A program made the position numbers and the translations under genes. 64,000 bases of DNA. It comes from Amoebophrya sp. A120 (taxonomy: Eukaryota > Sar > Dinophyceae > Syndiniales > Amoebophryaceae). Within the stretch, counting starts at the first letter, position 1. Every line of letters starts with the position of its first letter. The notes below the pieces were generated by a model. It saw only the letters and a list, made by a program, of their open reading frames with translations, did no database searches and was not told the DNA's origin. This document shows, in pieces, positions 12,042-24,400 of the stretch. Location: assembly GCA_905178155.1 (NCBI GenBank), contig CAJINV010000013.1, positions 1,450,392 through 1,514,391 of the forward strand, given 5' to 3'.

Positions 12042-13150
12042 TTAGGGGTTTCCAGGCCACGCCATGACTTCGCAGAGATCCCCTTGTGCTTGGCACCACT
12101 CGCAACAATTCCGCAACGTGGTTTCTTTGTGGCGCATGCAGGTTTTCCTCGTGTGGCCATTTCTTTCGCACTGCACGTTGTTCTCACGACATTTGGATTG
12201 TTCTTGAGGAGAAAGGTCCCGATTGAATTGGCAGTAATCTCTTAGATCTTTAGCTTTTTCTATCAAAATGAAAAATCCTCCCTCCCCATACTTATACGGA
12301 GACTTGCGTAGCATGAGTGGTGGGCGCAGGCGAAAGCGGTACCGCTTGGAGGAAGTGGAACAGTCAGCAGCCCGAACGAATCACTAAGACTGAAGCCACG
12401 TCCACAACACCCGGGCTGAGAAAATAAAAGGGGGGCTCGGCGTGGCAACGATCTAAGATGACTACGTACAACCTTGATGAAGAAGGAGTGGAAGCCTCTT
12501 TTCAGAAGGACTTCGCAAACCTAAGAAAGCCAGCCACTGCCCCCCCCCCCCATTTCACAAACTCACGCCAGACATCAAGTACCGTCGTGACGGAGACCCC
12601 GGACACCCTCCCCAACAGCCGCATACGGAGATGGACAAGCCAGTGGGACCTTTAGACTCAGTGTAAACGGAACATGGCATGATTTATGACAATGCTAGAA
12701 AGGAAGAGATGCGGTCTGTAGTGCTGGCTAGCGTCACGTTGGATACTAGCCTCGCGCCCTTAGTATACTACAACGGGAACAAGGGACTTCTCGGAATAGC
12801 ATGACAAATAGCTGCTTGCAAACGAGACCGCAAGTGTGTCTCGTGGCCTTCTAGCAATAAATTAATTTGTGTGTTGCGCGTCACGAATTTGTTTTTGAAT
12901 ATGGGAAGGGGGGACTTTTCATCACAATATCAAAATTCCTTCCTACCTTGTCTGAATACTGACCATTTATTCGACCAGGATCAACCAATGTCGGCAAATT
13001 GATAAACGCACTTGGGCCGGCGTTTTCACTTCCCTCCCAAGCGTGTGTCGGCGCCGATTTACTTTTGTCCTTCCGTTTGATCTTGGACGCGACCCCCCCC
13101 CCCCCCAAGAGGGTGACGGTCAAGCTGGTGACCTTCGCGAACTTCGTCAT
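12042..13150 (-). CDS. Small Cys-rich protein, probably secreted
   Basis: Exons 13150-12930 and 12258-12042 give 438 nt, 145 residues. The ATG at 13150 is followed by a hydrophobic stretch (FAKVTSLTVTLLGGGG) that may be a signal peptide. The four glycines are encoded by a run of about fifteen G (poly-C on the plus strand near 13092-13106), which is prone to length error, so the N-terminal frame is less certain. The middle is basic and polar; the second exon carries eight cysteines in about 60 residues, including a CC pair, suggesting four disulfides. The introner between the exons is removed at a 2-bp repeat and the frame continues as NFEKAKDLRDYC. Family unknown; surface or effector-like role is only a guess. 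Confidence 0.55.
12259..12929 (-). mobile_element. Long introner, family B
   Basis: Intron of about 671 bp, twice the length of other family members. The ends are diverged (left aaaaatcctccctcccca, right atgggaaggggggacttt). The flanking repeat is only TC/GA (12259-12260 and 12930-12931 by one alignment). It holds a poly-C run near 12541 and a 65-codon plus-strand frame (12458-12655) without recognisable features, consistent with a nested insertion. Confidence 0.7.
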
Positions 13151-14214
13151 CTTTGTTCTTCTTGTTGTTCTAATTCGCACGTACTTAGAAAGATTTCAGA
13201 TCTGAAGTTCCTACGAAGAAGAACAGATGTTGTTTTCTGTCTCGAGGTGCAACTGTTTACTTGTTTTTGCCTGTGTCTACAGTTCGACTAATCGGATCCC
13301 GGGGATTGTAGAGGAAGAAAAAAGTCCTGTGCCAAAATTGATACGGAACGTATTCCTTCCGTGATTTTTATTTTTTTTTTGCGACGAGTTGTGACGCCAG
13401 TGCTGTACATTCCCTATCGGTATCGTACTGTAGCCGCGAATCGCTTTATTTCTTTCACTTCGATAAAGTAGTACACGACGAACGACGAGATAGTACGAGT
13501 TGGAATGTGGGAATGTTGTTGACGAGTGAAGACTTGTCTGACTGCTTCAATGTTACCAAAACGAAATCGCTACGTTGGTTCGACCTGCAGAGGATCGCCA
13601 TGGATCACTCCATGTGGCCATAGATTGCGGCAGCTGCGGCATGTACGTTAAGGAAGAACCACGTAACTCATACCTCCATGGGAATAACTACTTACCGGCG
13701 CGATTTTTCTACTGACAACGAGTTTATGGGACGTCTAAAATCTGCGCATCCATTTTCCTTTTGAAAAGCACGACATACGACGCTGACAAACGCCAGGTTT
13801 CGACGTGGGTACGACATCACATTGGTTGATGCATCAGAACGAGGTGAACGACCCGCTACGCTACCGTAGTTGTATAGTGAAATAAGGAAAAATTCTAACG
13901 AAACCCGCTATCGAGACGTCGGTTCCTTCTCACGAAAATCAACAACACAGCCCAACGATTTCGACATAAAGTCATCAACGAGGCATCACTCCCGAGCGAG
14001 GATATTTACTTACAACATTATATACGTTTATTACGATCGACCGGTAGCATGAACATCGATGGCATATCATGTCGCGTCCGAGACAGCGACATTCAAGCCC
14101 GAACAGAGAAGAATCGACGTCAGCGTGATTTATACAAAAAACTGCAGTGATGGCTATGCTGGTCCTTAGTCGTTCCCTAATGACTTTGCGACGTCTAACT
14201 ACATGACAATTGAA

Positions 14215-14340
14215 AATATCTCCAAAATAAAGGCAACACGCTGCTGGCCCTCCATTTCTCGGAATGGCGTCGCATCTCCACACGCCGCTACAGCAAGATC
14301 AAGCCAGCCACAATCGGGATTTACAGCTAGTACAGGTCTG
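14215..14340. repeat. Dispersed repeat, partial copy
   Basis: It shares ctcggaatggc, an aagatc-agccag block and ttacagctagtacagg with copies at 9400-9490 and 14410-14530, so the family has at least three members within 5.5 kb. Confidence 0.55.
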
Positions 14341-14394
14341 TGTGGACGCTTCCTTTAGAATCAAAAACTTCCTCAAAACAACTGAGTAGATAAA

Positions 14395-14845
14395 CGCCAG
14401 AAAAAACAACACTGGATCGTCTCCGCCTCTCGGGGTGACATCGCTCACGCTGTGCTGCTAGAGAAAGATCTGGCCACGACAACCACAAGTAAGTTTCAGT
14501 TTGAGGATCCACAGCAAGGACAGGCCTGAAGAAGCGCTTTCGCTTTGGACTTGGAGGCGAAAGAACCTTGCATGACTAACCACTGACTTGTTTTCGTAAA
14601 TCTGATCCAGTTCCGACGCGTTCAAGAGATTCAGTGACTTCGGAGGTTCATGGAACACCCGGTGTGGCAGCTCTTGTTGCCGCTGTCTTTGTTTCACCAC
14701 TACTTCTGCTATATACGATTAATCGTTGTTGATGCGCATGAATAGGTCGTTTCGAGGAGCACTTTCAATAGCAACAAGCTACTTTTGGTATTCCAAAAGG
14801 GAGCTAGAGGTCTATCCTCAATAGAAGCGGAAAGGCAGCTTCAGT
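14395..14845. repeat. Dispersed repeat, copy 2
   Basis: Direct orientation relative to 9390-9815. The best block is around 14640-14830: cttcggaggttcatggaaca, then a roughly 60-bp stretch ending cactttcaatagcaacaagc, then ggtctatcctcaatagaagc. Indels separate the blocks. Confidence 0.7.
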
Positions 14846-15451
14846 CTGCCGAGGCGCCCCATGAACCTGCGGCATTTCTTCTTTTTACACTTCTATGAGG
14901 GTTGTTTTTGTCGCTTCTGAGTTTTGTCTAAATGTCGTACGTTGTTTCTCTTTACCGCGGCGCCGGTGCGATAAAGTATCAAGGTGGAACATTAGATTAG
15001 CTGCTCCGACATCAAACAAGCAAATCAATGTACCGATCGAACCCGGCGAACAATTAATACGCGGGCTTGTACTCAAGTGTTATATTAAGAAAGGTGGTCG
15101 CTATATGTATTTACACATAGTGCAACGCAAGTCGTAGCTTATCCGATAAAATCTTGCACCTGTGTGCGAAAAATATCTCGATTTTTTGTACTGCGTGATT
15201 GTAGAAATAGAAAATTCTGTGTACTTCAAAAAAGTTTCATTGAAAAATTCGATGTGCGTGCTCTTCACGAAAATGAAAATCTTGCTCTTGTTCTTGAATG
15301 TTGATGATGATTTACTTACTGGTCGCTTTGTTAGCGCTTTTTGAGTCCGTCGATAGTTCAACCAGTCAAAACTTCTGTCGGAACTTCAAGACGGTACCTA
15401 CTAGGGAGAATTTTTGGGACGTTGACTTCTACGAAAATTCGCGCGGTTGTA

Positions 15452-18400
15452 TCAGGGAGTTTCGGGATCCTGTTTTCGTGGGAGCTTGGGCGGCGTGCCG
15501 GAACCTTGGTTGCTTCTACTGCCGCTGCCGGAGGAACTGCCGTAGCTGTACCAACCCTCCCACTCCTCGTTCTGACTTTGCGTCCAGTTTTGTCCGCCAC
15601 TGGAATAGCTGCTTGAGGAAGAGCTTTTCTTTTCCCCACTCTGCGACGGGCTGCTGCGACTGCTGCTGCTGCCGTCCCAGGGGACATCCGACTTGTGACG
15701 ACTTTCGAACCACTTTTTCATCTCTTCCCCCATTTCTCCAGCAGTTTCAAAATACTCCCGCCACTGTGTGTCGGTGTACCCTCCTGCACCCCCGTATTTC
15801 TCGTACTCCGGACCCCACTGCTTTCTCCAGTTGTCGCTGCCTGAGTCTTGTTTCTTGCTACTGCCGCTTGTAGTTGTACCACCTCCGACCGCCGCCATGA
15901 GTTCCCCCAGCGCTTCGTCGGAGTCCGGCGAGTCTGGACTCGGTTCGCGCTTTTTGCTGGCCTGCGCCGCCTATGCATTGCAAAAGTACGAAGATCCCAC
16001 TAGTAGTACAAATCGCATGACAAATTCATTTTATATTTTGCACGGAAGAATAAAGTTGCAAACTATACACTTGTCTCATGTTGGTCATGCGGAGTCGAGT
16101 AGGAAAGCGGATCTGTGAAGAGGCATCATTGCAATGAGTACAGCGAGATGTTCGATAAGTAAGTACTTTTGCATTGGATACCGCCAGCGCGTCGTCGTCT
16201 GGATCGTGAAAGCCAGTTTCCTCGTCGGCCTCGTCGCCCACCTCCAGCACGTCTTCGATTCGCATAAGTTCTGACTTCGGCGAAGCCTTCTCGTGCTTGT
16301 CGGGGTGCTCCCAGTTGTTTTCGCCCGCTTTCTCGAAAATCTTCCACGACAACGTCTGCGGGTTCTCCCTGTCGTGCGATCGAGAAACAAACGTGACTTG
16401 AGAATTTTTTGATAAGAATGAGTCGAAGAAAGTGAAAAACCATGGGAGACAACAGACCCTCAAGTGACCATTTCCTCAGCTGCGCTGCAGGCGCGCCTCG
16501 ACGCCGAGAAAATCCTAGTTCCGCGGTGAATCTTGGTTGAGCACAACGAAAAAGATAGGGACACACAATGGAATATCTTTGAGGATGAGCGAAAATATAA
16601 CGCACAGCGAAATAGAAGGTCAGTAAGCAGTACCTTCCGGGCTTGCAGTCGCGACAGAGCCACGTCTCCCACATGTAGCTGCTATAGAGCTTGTTCAGCT
16701 TTAGAGCGTCTGCGTCCTTGCTTGTTGTCCACCACATATGACCTGGTGTGATAATTGATAATCTTCCTATTTTTTTTACTCGAGATGTTGAGCCTTGCTG
16801 CAGTCGAGCCAGGTGAAGAAGACTTTAATCGTGCTGCACACCATTCGACGTGGCGATTCATTTTGATTTTTCCACTTGTCACTGCAACTTCGACATAAAC
16901 ACTGACATCACAACCAGAGGAGTCGCAGTCTCGTCATCACCTTGCTTCTAGTTCAACATTAGAGGCAGGTTGTTAGTTATTCTAGGAGTTGTGAGTGTGT
17001 AGTTTAGTTCTTGTACCTGGTGGCATCAGATCCCGTGCGGTTCTGGTGATTTTTTTGCCGCAGTTTCCGCACCAGTTGGCCAGCATGGGGTATCTCTGGT
17101 ACTCTTCGCGATTCGTGTTGGGATTCATCCGGTACCAGTCCTGCTTGCACTGGAGATTCGCCACCTTGTGTATGTCCACCGCTATTCTGTACGGGTGCAC
17201 GTGCTCCAGCTCCTCGATCAGTTCGTACCTTCTGGCACTTTTTGGATCCATGTCTTTTGTCGACACGGCGGGACATCTCTGGGTGAAAGTGACATTTCTC
17301 GACAAATGCTTTTCCAGCTTTCGGCGGGCTTCGATCAAAGGAGCGTCAGGCTCGGCAGGAAAGACCTGGGGTGCACCATAAGTTATTTGATGTACGAGAT
17401 TGAGACTCTGATGCATGTATATTCATATGAGGTTGAAGACGGTGATAAAATTGCAGTCTTTGTTTAAAGTAGCAGACAGAGGCACTAAATCAAGATTTTT
17501 TATTTGGAATACATAAAAACTACGCAAGGGTACAACCATGACGACTAAAAAGCTGCAAAATTCAAATATCGTTTCTACCGATTCTGGCAGATCCGACATG
17601 AGGAAAGACACCGCTTCGCCGATGTGCGTGTGGTGGTTTTTGAACTGCACGCTTTCGAAGGTGAACACCACCGGGGAGAGGCGGTTGCTGGATAGCGGGT
17701 CGGGTCCGTACGCTTTCGATCTGCGTCTTTTGTGCAGCACCATGCGCATCAGAATCTCGGCGAGGTTGTCCAGCGTCGTGTCTCCGCGCACGAACGCCTC
17801 GGAGCGCACGTCCCTTGCTGTCTGGCAGTGCACGGAGGACAGAATGTAGTTCGTGGGCAAAAACTTGCCGTAGTCGTGGTTTCGCGTGTCGTCGATCTCC
17901 GCGGCAAAAGTACTAGACGATGAAGAGGACGCTGGAATTACAACATTATCAGCCGCGCTGCCGGTAGCCGCACCATTTGTCGTGGTCGCGTTGAATTCGC
18001 TATCATTCCGTCTTCTTCGCTGATGCCTGTCCGCGAACAGTTTCAGGTCTTGGTCTTCTCCGCCGTCCTCGCTGAGCAATGCGTAGCCGGAGCTCGCAGC
18101 AAGCTCGTCGTCGCCGTCGAAATCAGTTTCGCTTTCTGACTGCGCGTCATCTCCTGCACCCGTGATTTGCTGCCAGGCCTTGCTTTTCCTGTTTTTTTCT
18201 TCTTTTTTCGCGATGATTTCGTCCGCTTCGGCGTGCATATTTTGCAGATATTTCTTCCAATCTTCATCCTTAGTCATAGCCGCAATCTTCTTTACCTCGT
18301 CATCCATAGTGGGCTCGCCGCGCAACGCACGGATGACTCCACCCGATTTGGCTTTTTCTACATTCTTGCCGGACGGTGGTAGATGATCGGGAGCTCCTGC

Positions 18401-21400
18401 GACCTTGTCGAAATCATCAGGCAGCTCGTATTCATCGTCGCCTGCTACCATCTGTATCATCCGGTAACGCTTGCTGTCCGGCTCCGAAAGCGAATCGTCC
18501 TCGTCGTCCTCCTCTTTTCGCTTGGGCGAGGAAGTTTTTTTCGGCTGGTTCAAGATCGACTTCGGCGTCTTGCTCACGGGGGGCGTTAAAGATATATTTG
18601 GCGGCGTCGCGGACGGATTTATTACTTCCTCTTCTTGATCCTCATCGCCAAAAATATTCTCCTCGTCAGAAGAAGGTGAAAGTTCGTCGCGGAAAACAGG
18701 GCCGGGCTTGATCTTGTCCCTGGGATACCTTCCCGTCCGCAGCATCTCCTTCGTGAGCCAGAGCTCCGGCTCCTTGCCACCGCATTCGTTCTGCACATAT
18801 TCGTCGTACTCCTTTTCGATGGAGAGGAGAAACCGCTCATACGGGTCGTCTTCTTCGGAATCGGAGTCGCTCGAACTGTCCTCGTCTGCTGCCGCGTCAC
18901 TGGATGCCGCGGACTCATCCACTGGTGAAACAGGTGATACTGCTGTAGTTGTAGCATTATTTAAAGCCAACTGCTGCCGTCTCGAGGTGGAAGGGGGTTT
19001 GCAGGATGGCAAGAGATTCTTCGCTGGCAACATCAGGTCATTTTCGTAGTAGTACGCATGCCAATACTTTCGTTTGTCCATCAGCCGCCTGGTAAATCTC
19101 CGCTGCACATGCAGCGTTTTCTCACTCAGGAGGGCCGCTGCACTACTTTGTTGCTCTGCGTTTGGACTGCTGGCCGCAACCTTTGCCGCGTGCTGCAAGT
19201 CCGGGGCGTTCGCAAAAATTTTCATCCGAGCGGCCTCAACTTCTTCTTCGCTCAACTTGGCCTTTTTCTTTTTGATCAAGTACAGCCGCATCTTCTTCCA
19301 CGCCTTCTCTTCCGCCTTGAAGGCCCCCGGATACGCCTGAAAGTAAGCGGATTTTTCCTTTTCCTCGCTTGCTTGCTCCAGCAGCTGCTTCTCTTTTTCC
19401 GCTTTTTTCTCCGTGTCGTAGAAAGGAACCAAAATGTCGATCCAGGGCAGCGTGGACGGGTGCGGCTGCTTTTCGGCCCAATACCTGTCCTCGTCCGCAG
19501 CCGAGCCGTCGTCTTCGGGTGCGTCGTTGCTCTCGACCACTTGCAGCAACTCGGAAATGATCGAGTTCGCTCGGAAATCGACGCTGTTGGTCGTGTCGTA
19601 GGTGTCCAGCGGGCTCGCGCAGAACCGATCGAAAAACTCCGGGCGAAAAGTGAGGTCGACGCCCATCTTCAGCAGCATGGTCTCCACGGACTCGCGCTCG
19701 AGCCGCGTCCGATCATTCACTAGGGCCTTTCTGGCCTCTCGGACCTGTGGGTTGTAACAGCCGTCAAACGGACCGCCGCGACGAGCCGCCACTGCAACAG
19801 CAGCTGAAGTTGTATTTCTACTAGAACCTGCCTCGTCAACATCAGCATCTTCCTCGTCTCCATCATCTTGTGTTCTGTCGTGAAGCGCCAGGGGGTGATA
19901 TCCTTGAGCAGTCGCGAGCGTCGATTTCCTGTCCTGCGCCGCCTCATTTCTCAAAACGTTCCGAGCTGCGTGCGATTTGCTGCCGAACTTGGTAAGCAGC
20001 TCTTCCTCCGAAATCATCGTGAAGCCTTCCACTTCGTCCCTCGCTGTCGTGCTATCACTGCCTCCGTCCATAGCGATGTCAGCATCAGAAAAACACGCCC
20101 CCTCTGGTATCACATACTCGTCGTCGTCGCTTGATGAGTCACCAGTCACAGGCTGTCCAGTCGTGTTTCCTGACTTAGCTGCGAGGCCGGCCACGTCCTT
20201 TTTTGGTCTTGGCGACGATCCCTTTCTGCTCTTGTTTTTGGAAGAGCCATCCAGTGCAGGAGCCTCTTCTTCGGCCACCTTGCCTTCGAAAACTTTGTTC
20301 AACGCGGCCGAAATCTCGTCTTCGGGCACGACTTTCTCCGACCCCGTGATCCACTCCAGCGTCGGGAAGAACTCACTATCTTCTTCCTGCAGAAACAACT
20401 CCGGGAAATTCCAGTCCACTAGATGCGCCTCGAACAAGTCCCGCGTTAGCGGCTCCAGCCTTCGCTCCGCGACACGCTGGATCAGTTGTGATTGCATTTT
20501 GTCCATGCGCTCCGCCTCTGCTGCCTTCTTATGCTGCTTCATAGCGGTTAGGACCGGAACGGACTCCTGGAGAAAAAACGCGCAATTTTTTTGCTCCCGT
20601 TTCTTTCGCTTGAGCCTAATGTTTTTCCTCACCTCTGGGTCACCGTCATCGCTGTTTTCGTCGCTGCCTTCCGTTGTACACAGCTCAGCCGGAATGTTTC
20701 TTTCCTCTTTCACCGTGTTTAGCTTCAGGTCCACAGCGATCACCTCTTGGTTGTGCTTGATTCCCCTGACATCGTCCCCAGAATCATAGAACTCCGTAGA
20801 ATCCGACTCGTCAGCGAACAAAAGCTCAGACCTGCCTGCTTTTCCTTGTGGTACCTCCAAGCGCTTTGCAAGTTCTCGCTTTCTCGCTTCTTTCACGAAA
20901 ATCTCTTTCAGCTCTTGGATCTGCTCAGCTGTCACGTCAGCGACGTCGCGGCCTGCGTCCATCGCGATCTTCTGGGCCAAAAGTTGCTCCGTGCAGGCGA
21001 TGACCCGCGCACTTTTCTCCGTCTTTGTGAGCCTGGGATTCTTATCAAAGAACTTCACCAACAAATCCAATTGCTCCGCTGCATAGTGGCAAAGATCCAC
21101 GGGCGTGCTGATCAATTTCGCATCTAATAGCGCTGCCGGGGACATCTTCTCTTCCTTTGCGAATCTGTCGAAAACCCTCTTGCTTTGACTTACGTATTTT
21201 TCACATTCGCGGTCGGCGCGCTTGATTTGTTCCGGATCCGCAGTTGAGGCCGTCGCCGTGGCTCCACTAGAGGCGTGTTTCGCGAGTCTTTCCTTCTCGT
21301 GCTTATCCTTCTCTTTATCATAGTCGCTGTTGGAGGGTATCATCAGCTGGAGAAAGCAGCACGCACGAATCAGGTCGCTCTCGCAGTCTTTGCTGGACTG

Positions 21401-24400
21401 TAGAGGCGCTGCATCGATGTCACGGATGGTCTTCAAAGACTGCAGCAAATTCTTCTCATCTTCTCGCGAAAATTCTTTCGGCCAGGTGACGCTCGCACGC
21501 TGCTTCTTAGGTGGGTCTACGAGGCTGTAGGGTTGCCTGGCAGCATTTGCCGGGTCCAGCAAGTCAAAGACGTCATCAAATTCCGGAAACGGCATGTCTG
21601 GGCGGTTGGTGGTGGCGTACCGTGTCGTCAGTGACAATTTTGGCACGTTGTCGTCGCTTTTATCCAAATCGCTTGCTTGGTTCTTTACCAAACCTTTCTC
21701 CCTCGCTTCTCGGATCTCCTTCTGCATCGTCGCCTCATCGGGGGCAGCTTCGATTGTGGGCAACCCCGTTTCCGGACAGATCTTCGCCGCTGGCTCCTCC
21801 CGACCCATCTGCAAGGCTTCCCGCGCATCCAGCCACTCAGCAAGGAGCGGAAGCTTGGATTGTTCGCATGCTTCCTCCCCGAGCACCGCCGCGGTTTTCC
21901 ACTTTGCGTCCCAGTGCCGGAAGAAGTTCTCCATGCCCTGCACCAGGGCCATGTCCGTCTCGATTTCCTTGTCCTCCTCCGGTTTTTTCTTGGCGAACTT
22001 TTCAGTCTCCTCTTTGGCAATCGGCAAGGCTCCGCCCCCCGCGTCCGCGCCCAACTGCCGGTCGATGGTGTCGATCTTCTCGCCGAGTTCGCCGAACTGC
22101 CGTCGTTGCGCCCACTTTCGGAAGGGAAGCGACAGGTTTGCGTAGTCCCCGTCGACATCCAGGTCCGGGTCGAAGTCGTCAGCGTAGAGGTCTTCGTCGT
22201 CGCTCTGCGGCTCCCGCCCGTCCAGCTCGTCGTTCGCGTCGTAGCAATGCAGCAGTTCGACGAAGTCCAAAACCTCGTGCTGCTCGGAATCTTCCAGGTC
22301 CACGTCGCTGCTGTCCGAGCTGCTATCCGAGCTGGAGGAGGAGGTCGAGGAATCACTACTCTTCTCGTCTGAGTCCGCCTTGATTGTCGTACGCCCCTCG
22401 GCTTTTTGCAGCTTCCTTTCCGATTTGTCTTGTTTTTTGTTTTTCTTCAGTTTGTGTTCTTCCCTCTTACGTATTCTCTCCGCCTCCGCCTCGGGGTTCG
22501 CCTCTTTTTCCTCTTCTCTCTTCTTCTTTTTTCTTTCTTCCCACTCCTCGTATGTTATCTCTTCGCCCGCAAGAATTTTGTAGGCAACCTCCACTTCCGG
22601 CGCCTTTTCCCATCCATTCTCTGCGATGAACTTCTCAGCCGAGACTTTGTCGTCCTTTAGCATCTCGGTAAATAGATGATACGCAACCTTTGTCGGCTTA
22701 CGTGCTGTCCCGTCCTTGTGAGGGGGCCCGTGGAAGTTGCGAGTGCATCCGTTAGCGCTTATCGCGAAGGACCACCCTGCAGGGAAGAAAATATGGAATT
22801 CAAAAACTCGGGCTTACATTCTTGCAGGAGAGGAGCAGAAGTAATTGGCTCTAGGTCCTCGTAGTTGGGGACACACAAGCATGTTTTTCCACGAACATGG
22901 ATGATACTTGTGCGGGTTGCAAGGACATTAGTCACAGAGCAAGACCCGTCTGTCCCGCAACACATGGGAAAATGCAAATCCAAATCAGGAACAGCCGGGC
23001 ACACACCACTCTGCCCTGGTTGGCAGGTCAAGTGAGATTTCAGAGCTGCAGCGAACGACAACAACGCAAATGCTATACGCAACATGGAAGTTGTAACCAT
23101 GTTTGCACAACTTTTGTCTGCTTTTAGATCCCAACTCCTGCACTGCTTGCCAAAGTGTTCGGATGATAATTGTTGATGTGCTGCCAATTGAATGTGGTTG
23201 GTTTGGGCAAGCGTGTGTTCATAACCTTCATTCCCTTGCCTTTTTCCTTTTTTTCCCTGGTCCCTGGCTTCGCCCGATTTTCTTTGATTCTATTTGGGTC
23301 CTTCATTCTTTCGTGGTACCACATTCGCTTGCCCTCGAAGATTGCTTTCGCTTCGCGGATCTCCTTGAAATTTTCACACTGATGCTCCTTCACAAACTGG
23401 TCGAACTCTTTTCGCTGATATGTCATCATAGCTGCAAAGGCGTCGCCACGGGTCATGTATTTGCCTGTCGAAGTTTCATATTTCGTTCATGAAAGTAGAA
23501 TTTGGCTTTCGCTTTGGCATTCGAATTCTATTTGTCGTGCTTGCACCAGCACCTTGCTTGCGGAAATGAAAGCGACCAAGAACAAGTAGATCGTCTATAA
23601 ACGCACAGTATCTTCTTCTAATATATAAATAGTAAATCTCAACACTGGGTACAACTTGGAGCATCACATCTATTCATCTTCAATCAAGTACCTTCATATT
23701 TCCAATTTTGTGCTCCGGGTCCTTCGTAGCAGAATCTTGGATTCGCTTTCAAATACACCCAGCCGGGAGGCATCGCCCAAAGGTCGGGCACCACAGTGCC
23801 TTTGAACTTCAGATTGTTCCAATCTATGGTTCCATCGGCTTTCCGGAGCACTTCTTCTCCATATTCATTTGTTTCCGGCGGTGAGGACGAAGGCGATCCC
23901 ACCGGCTTTTTGTCGTCGGAAGATTTCCCGGTTGCAGCAGCGCCCGCAGTCGCAGACGAGGAGGAGGATGCAGGTACCGGCTTGCCTTTGCCGGTCATCT
24001 TGTTTCCTGCGGTGGAGGAGGAGGAGGACGACGGCGCGGCGGGCTCCTGGTTGCTTTTCGAAAGGACATTCTTGTCCAAGGCTGGCTTGCTGCTCGTTGC
24101 GGTGACGGTTGCAGAACCTGACGCCGAAGCAGCCGCCGAGGCAGAGGCTTTATTTTCCGGAGGCGGGGGGGAAGGCTTGCGTGCAGTAGTTGCGTTCTTC
24201 GCATCTTGCTTGCTGGATGCCTGATCAGAGGATGAAGCGGAAGCTGTGCCAGTTTTTGACGGCTTCTTGTCCTTCGCCTTGTCATCCTCGCTGGAGGAAT
24301 CGCTCGACGACGAGTCGCTCGAGTTACTACTGTTGGACGAGCTACTGGACGTGCCCTTCTTGTTGCTGGTGCCTTTGCTCGAGGTTTGCTTTGTTGAGCC

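Larger units (their letters stand above)
13151..15451. other. Intergenic, repeat remnants only
   Basis: About 2.3 kb between the Cys-rich gene and the end of the giant gene. It contains a partial (14215-14340) and a longer (14395-14845) copy of the dispersed repeat. No gene was seen on either strand. Confidence 0.6.

Noticed and set aside
12458-12655. Plus-strand 65-codon frame inside the long introner
   Set aside because: No transposase or other motif; it lies wholly within the intron and includes a poly-C run.
13151-15451. tRNA, rRNA or dinoflagellate spliced-leader genes in the gene-poor stretches
   Set aside because: I looked for cloverleaf stems with T-loop sequence and for the conserved leader and found none; a covariance-model search would settle it.
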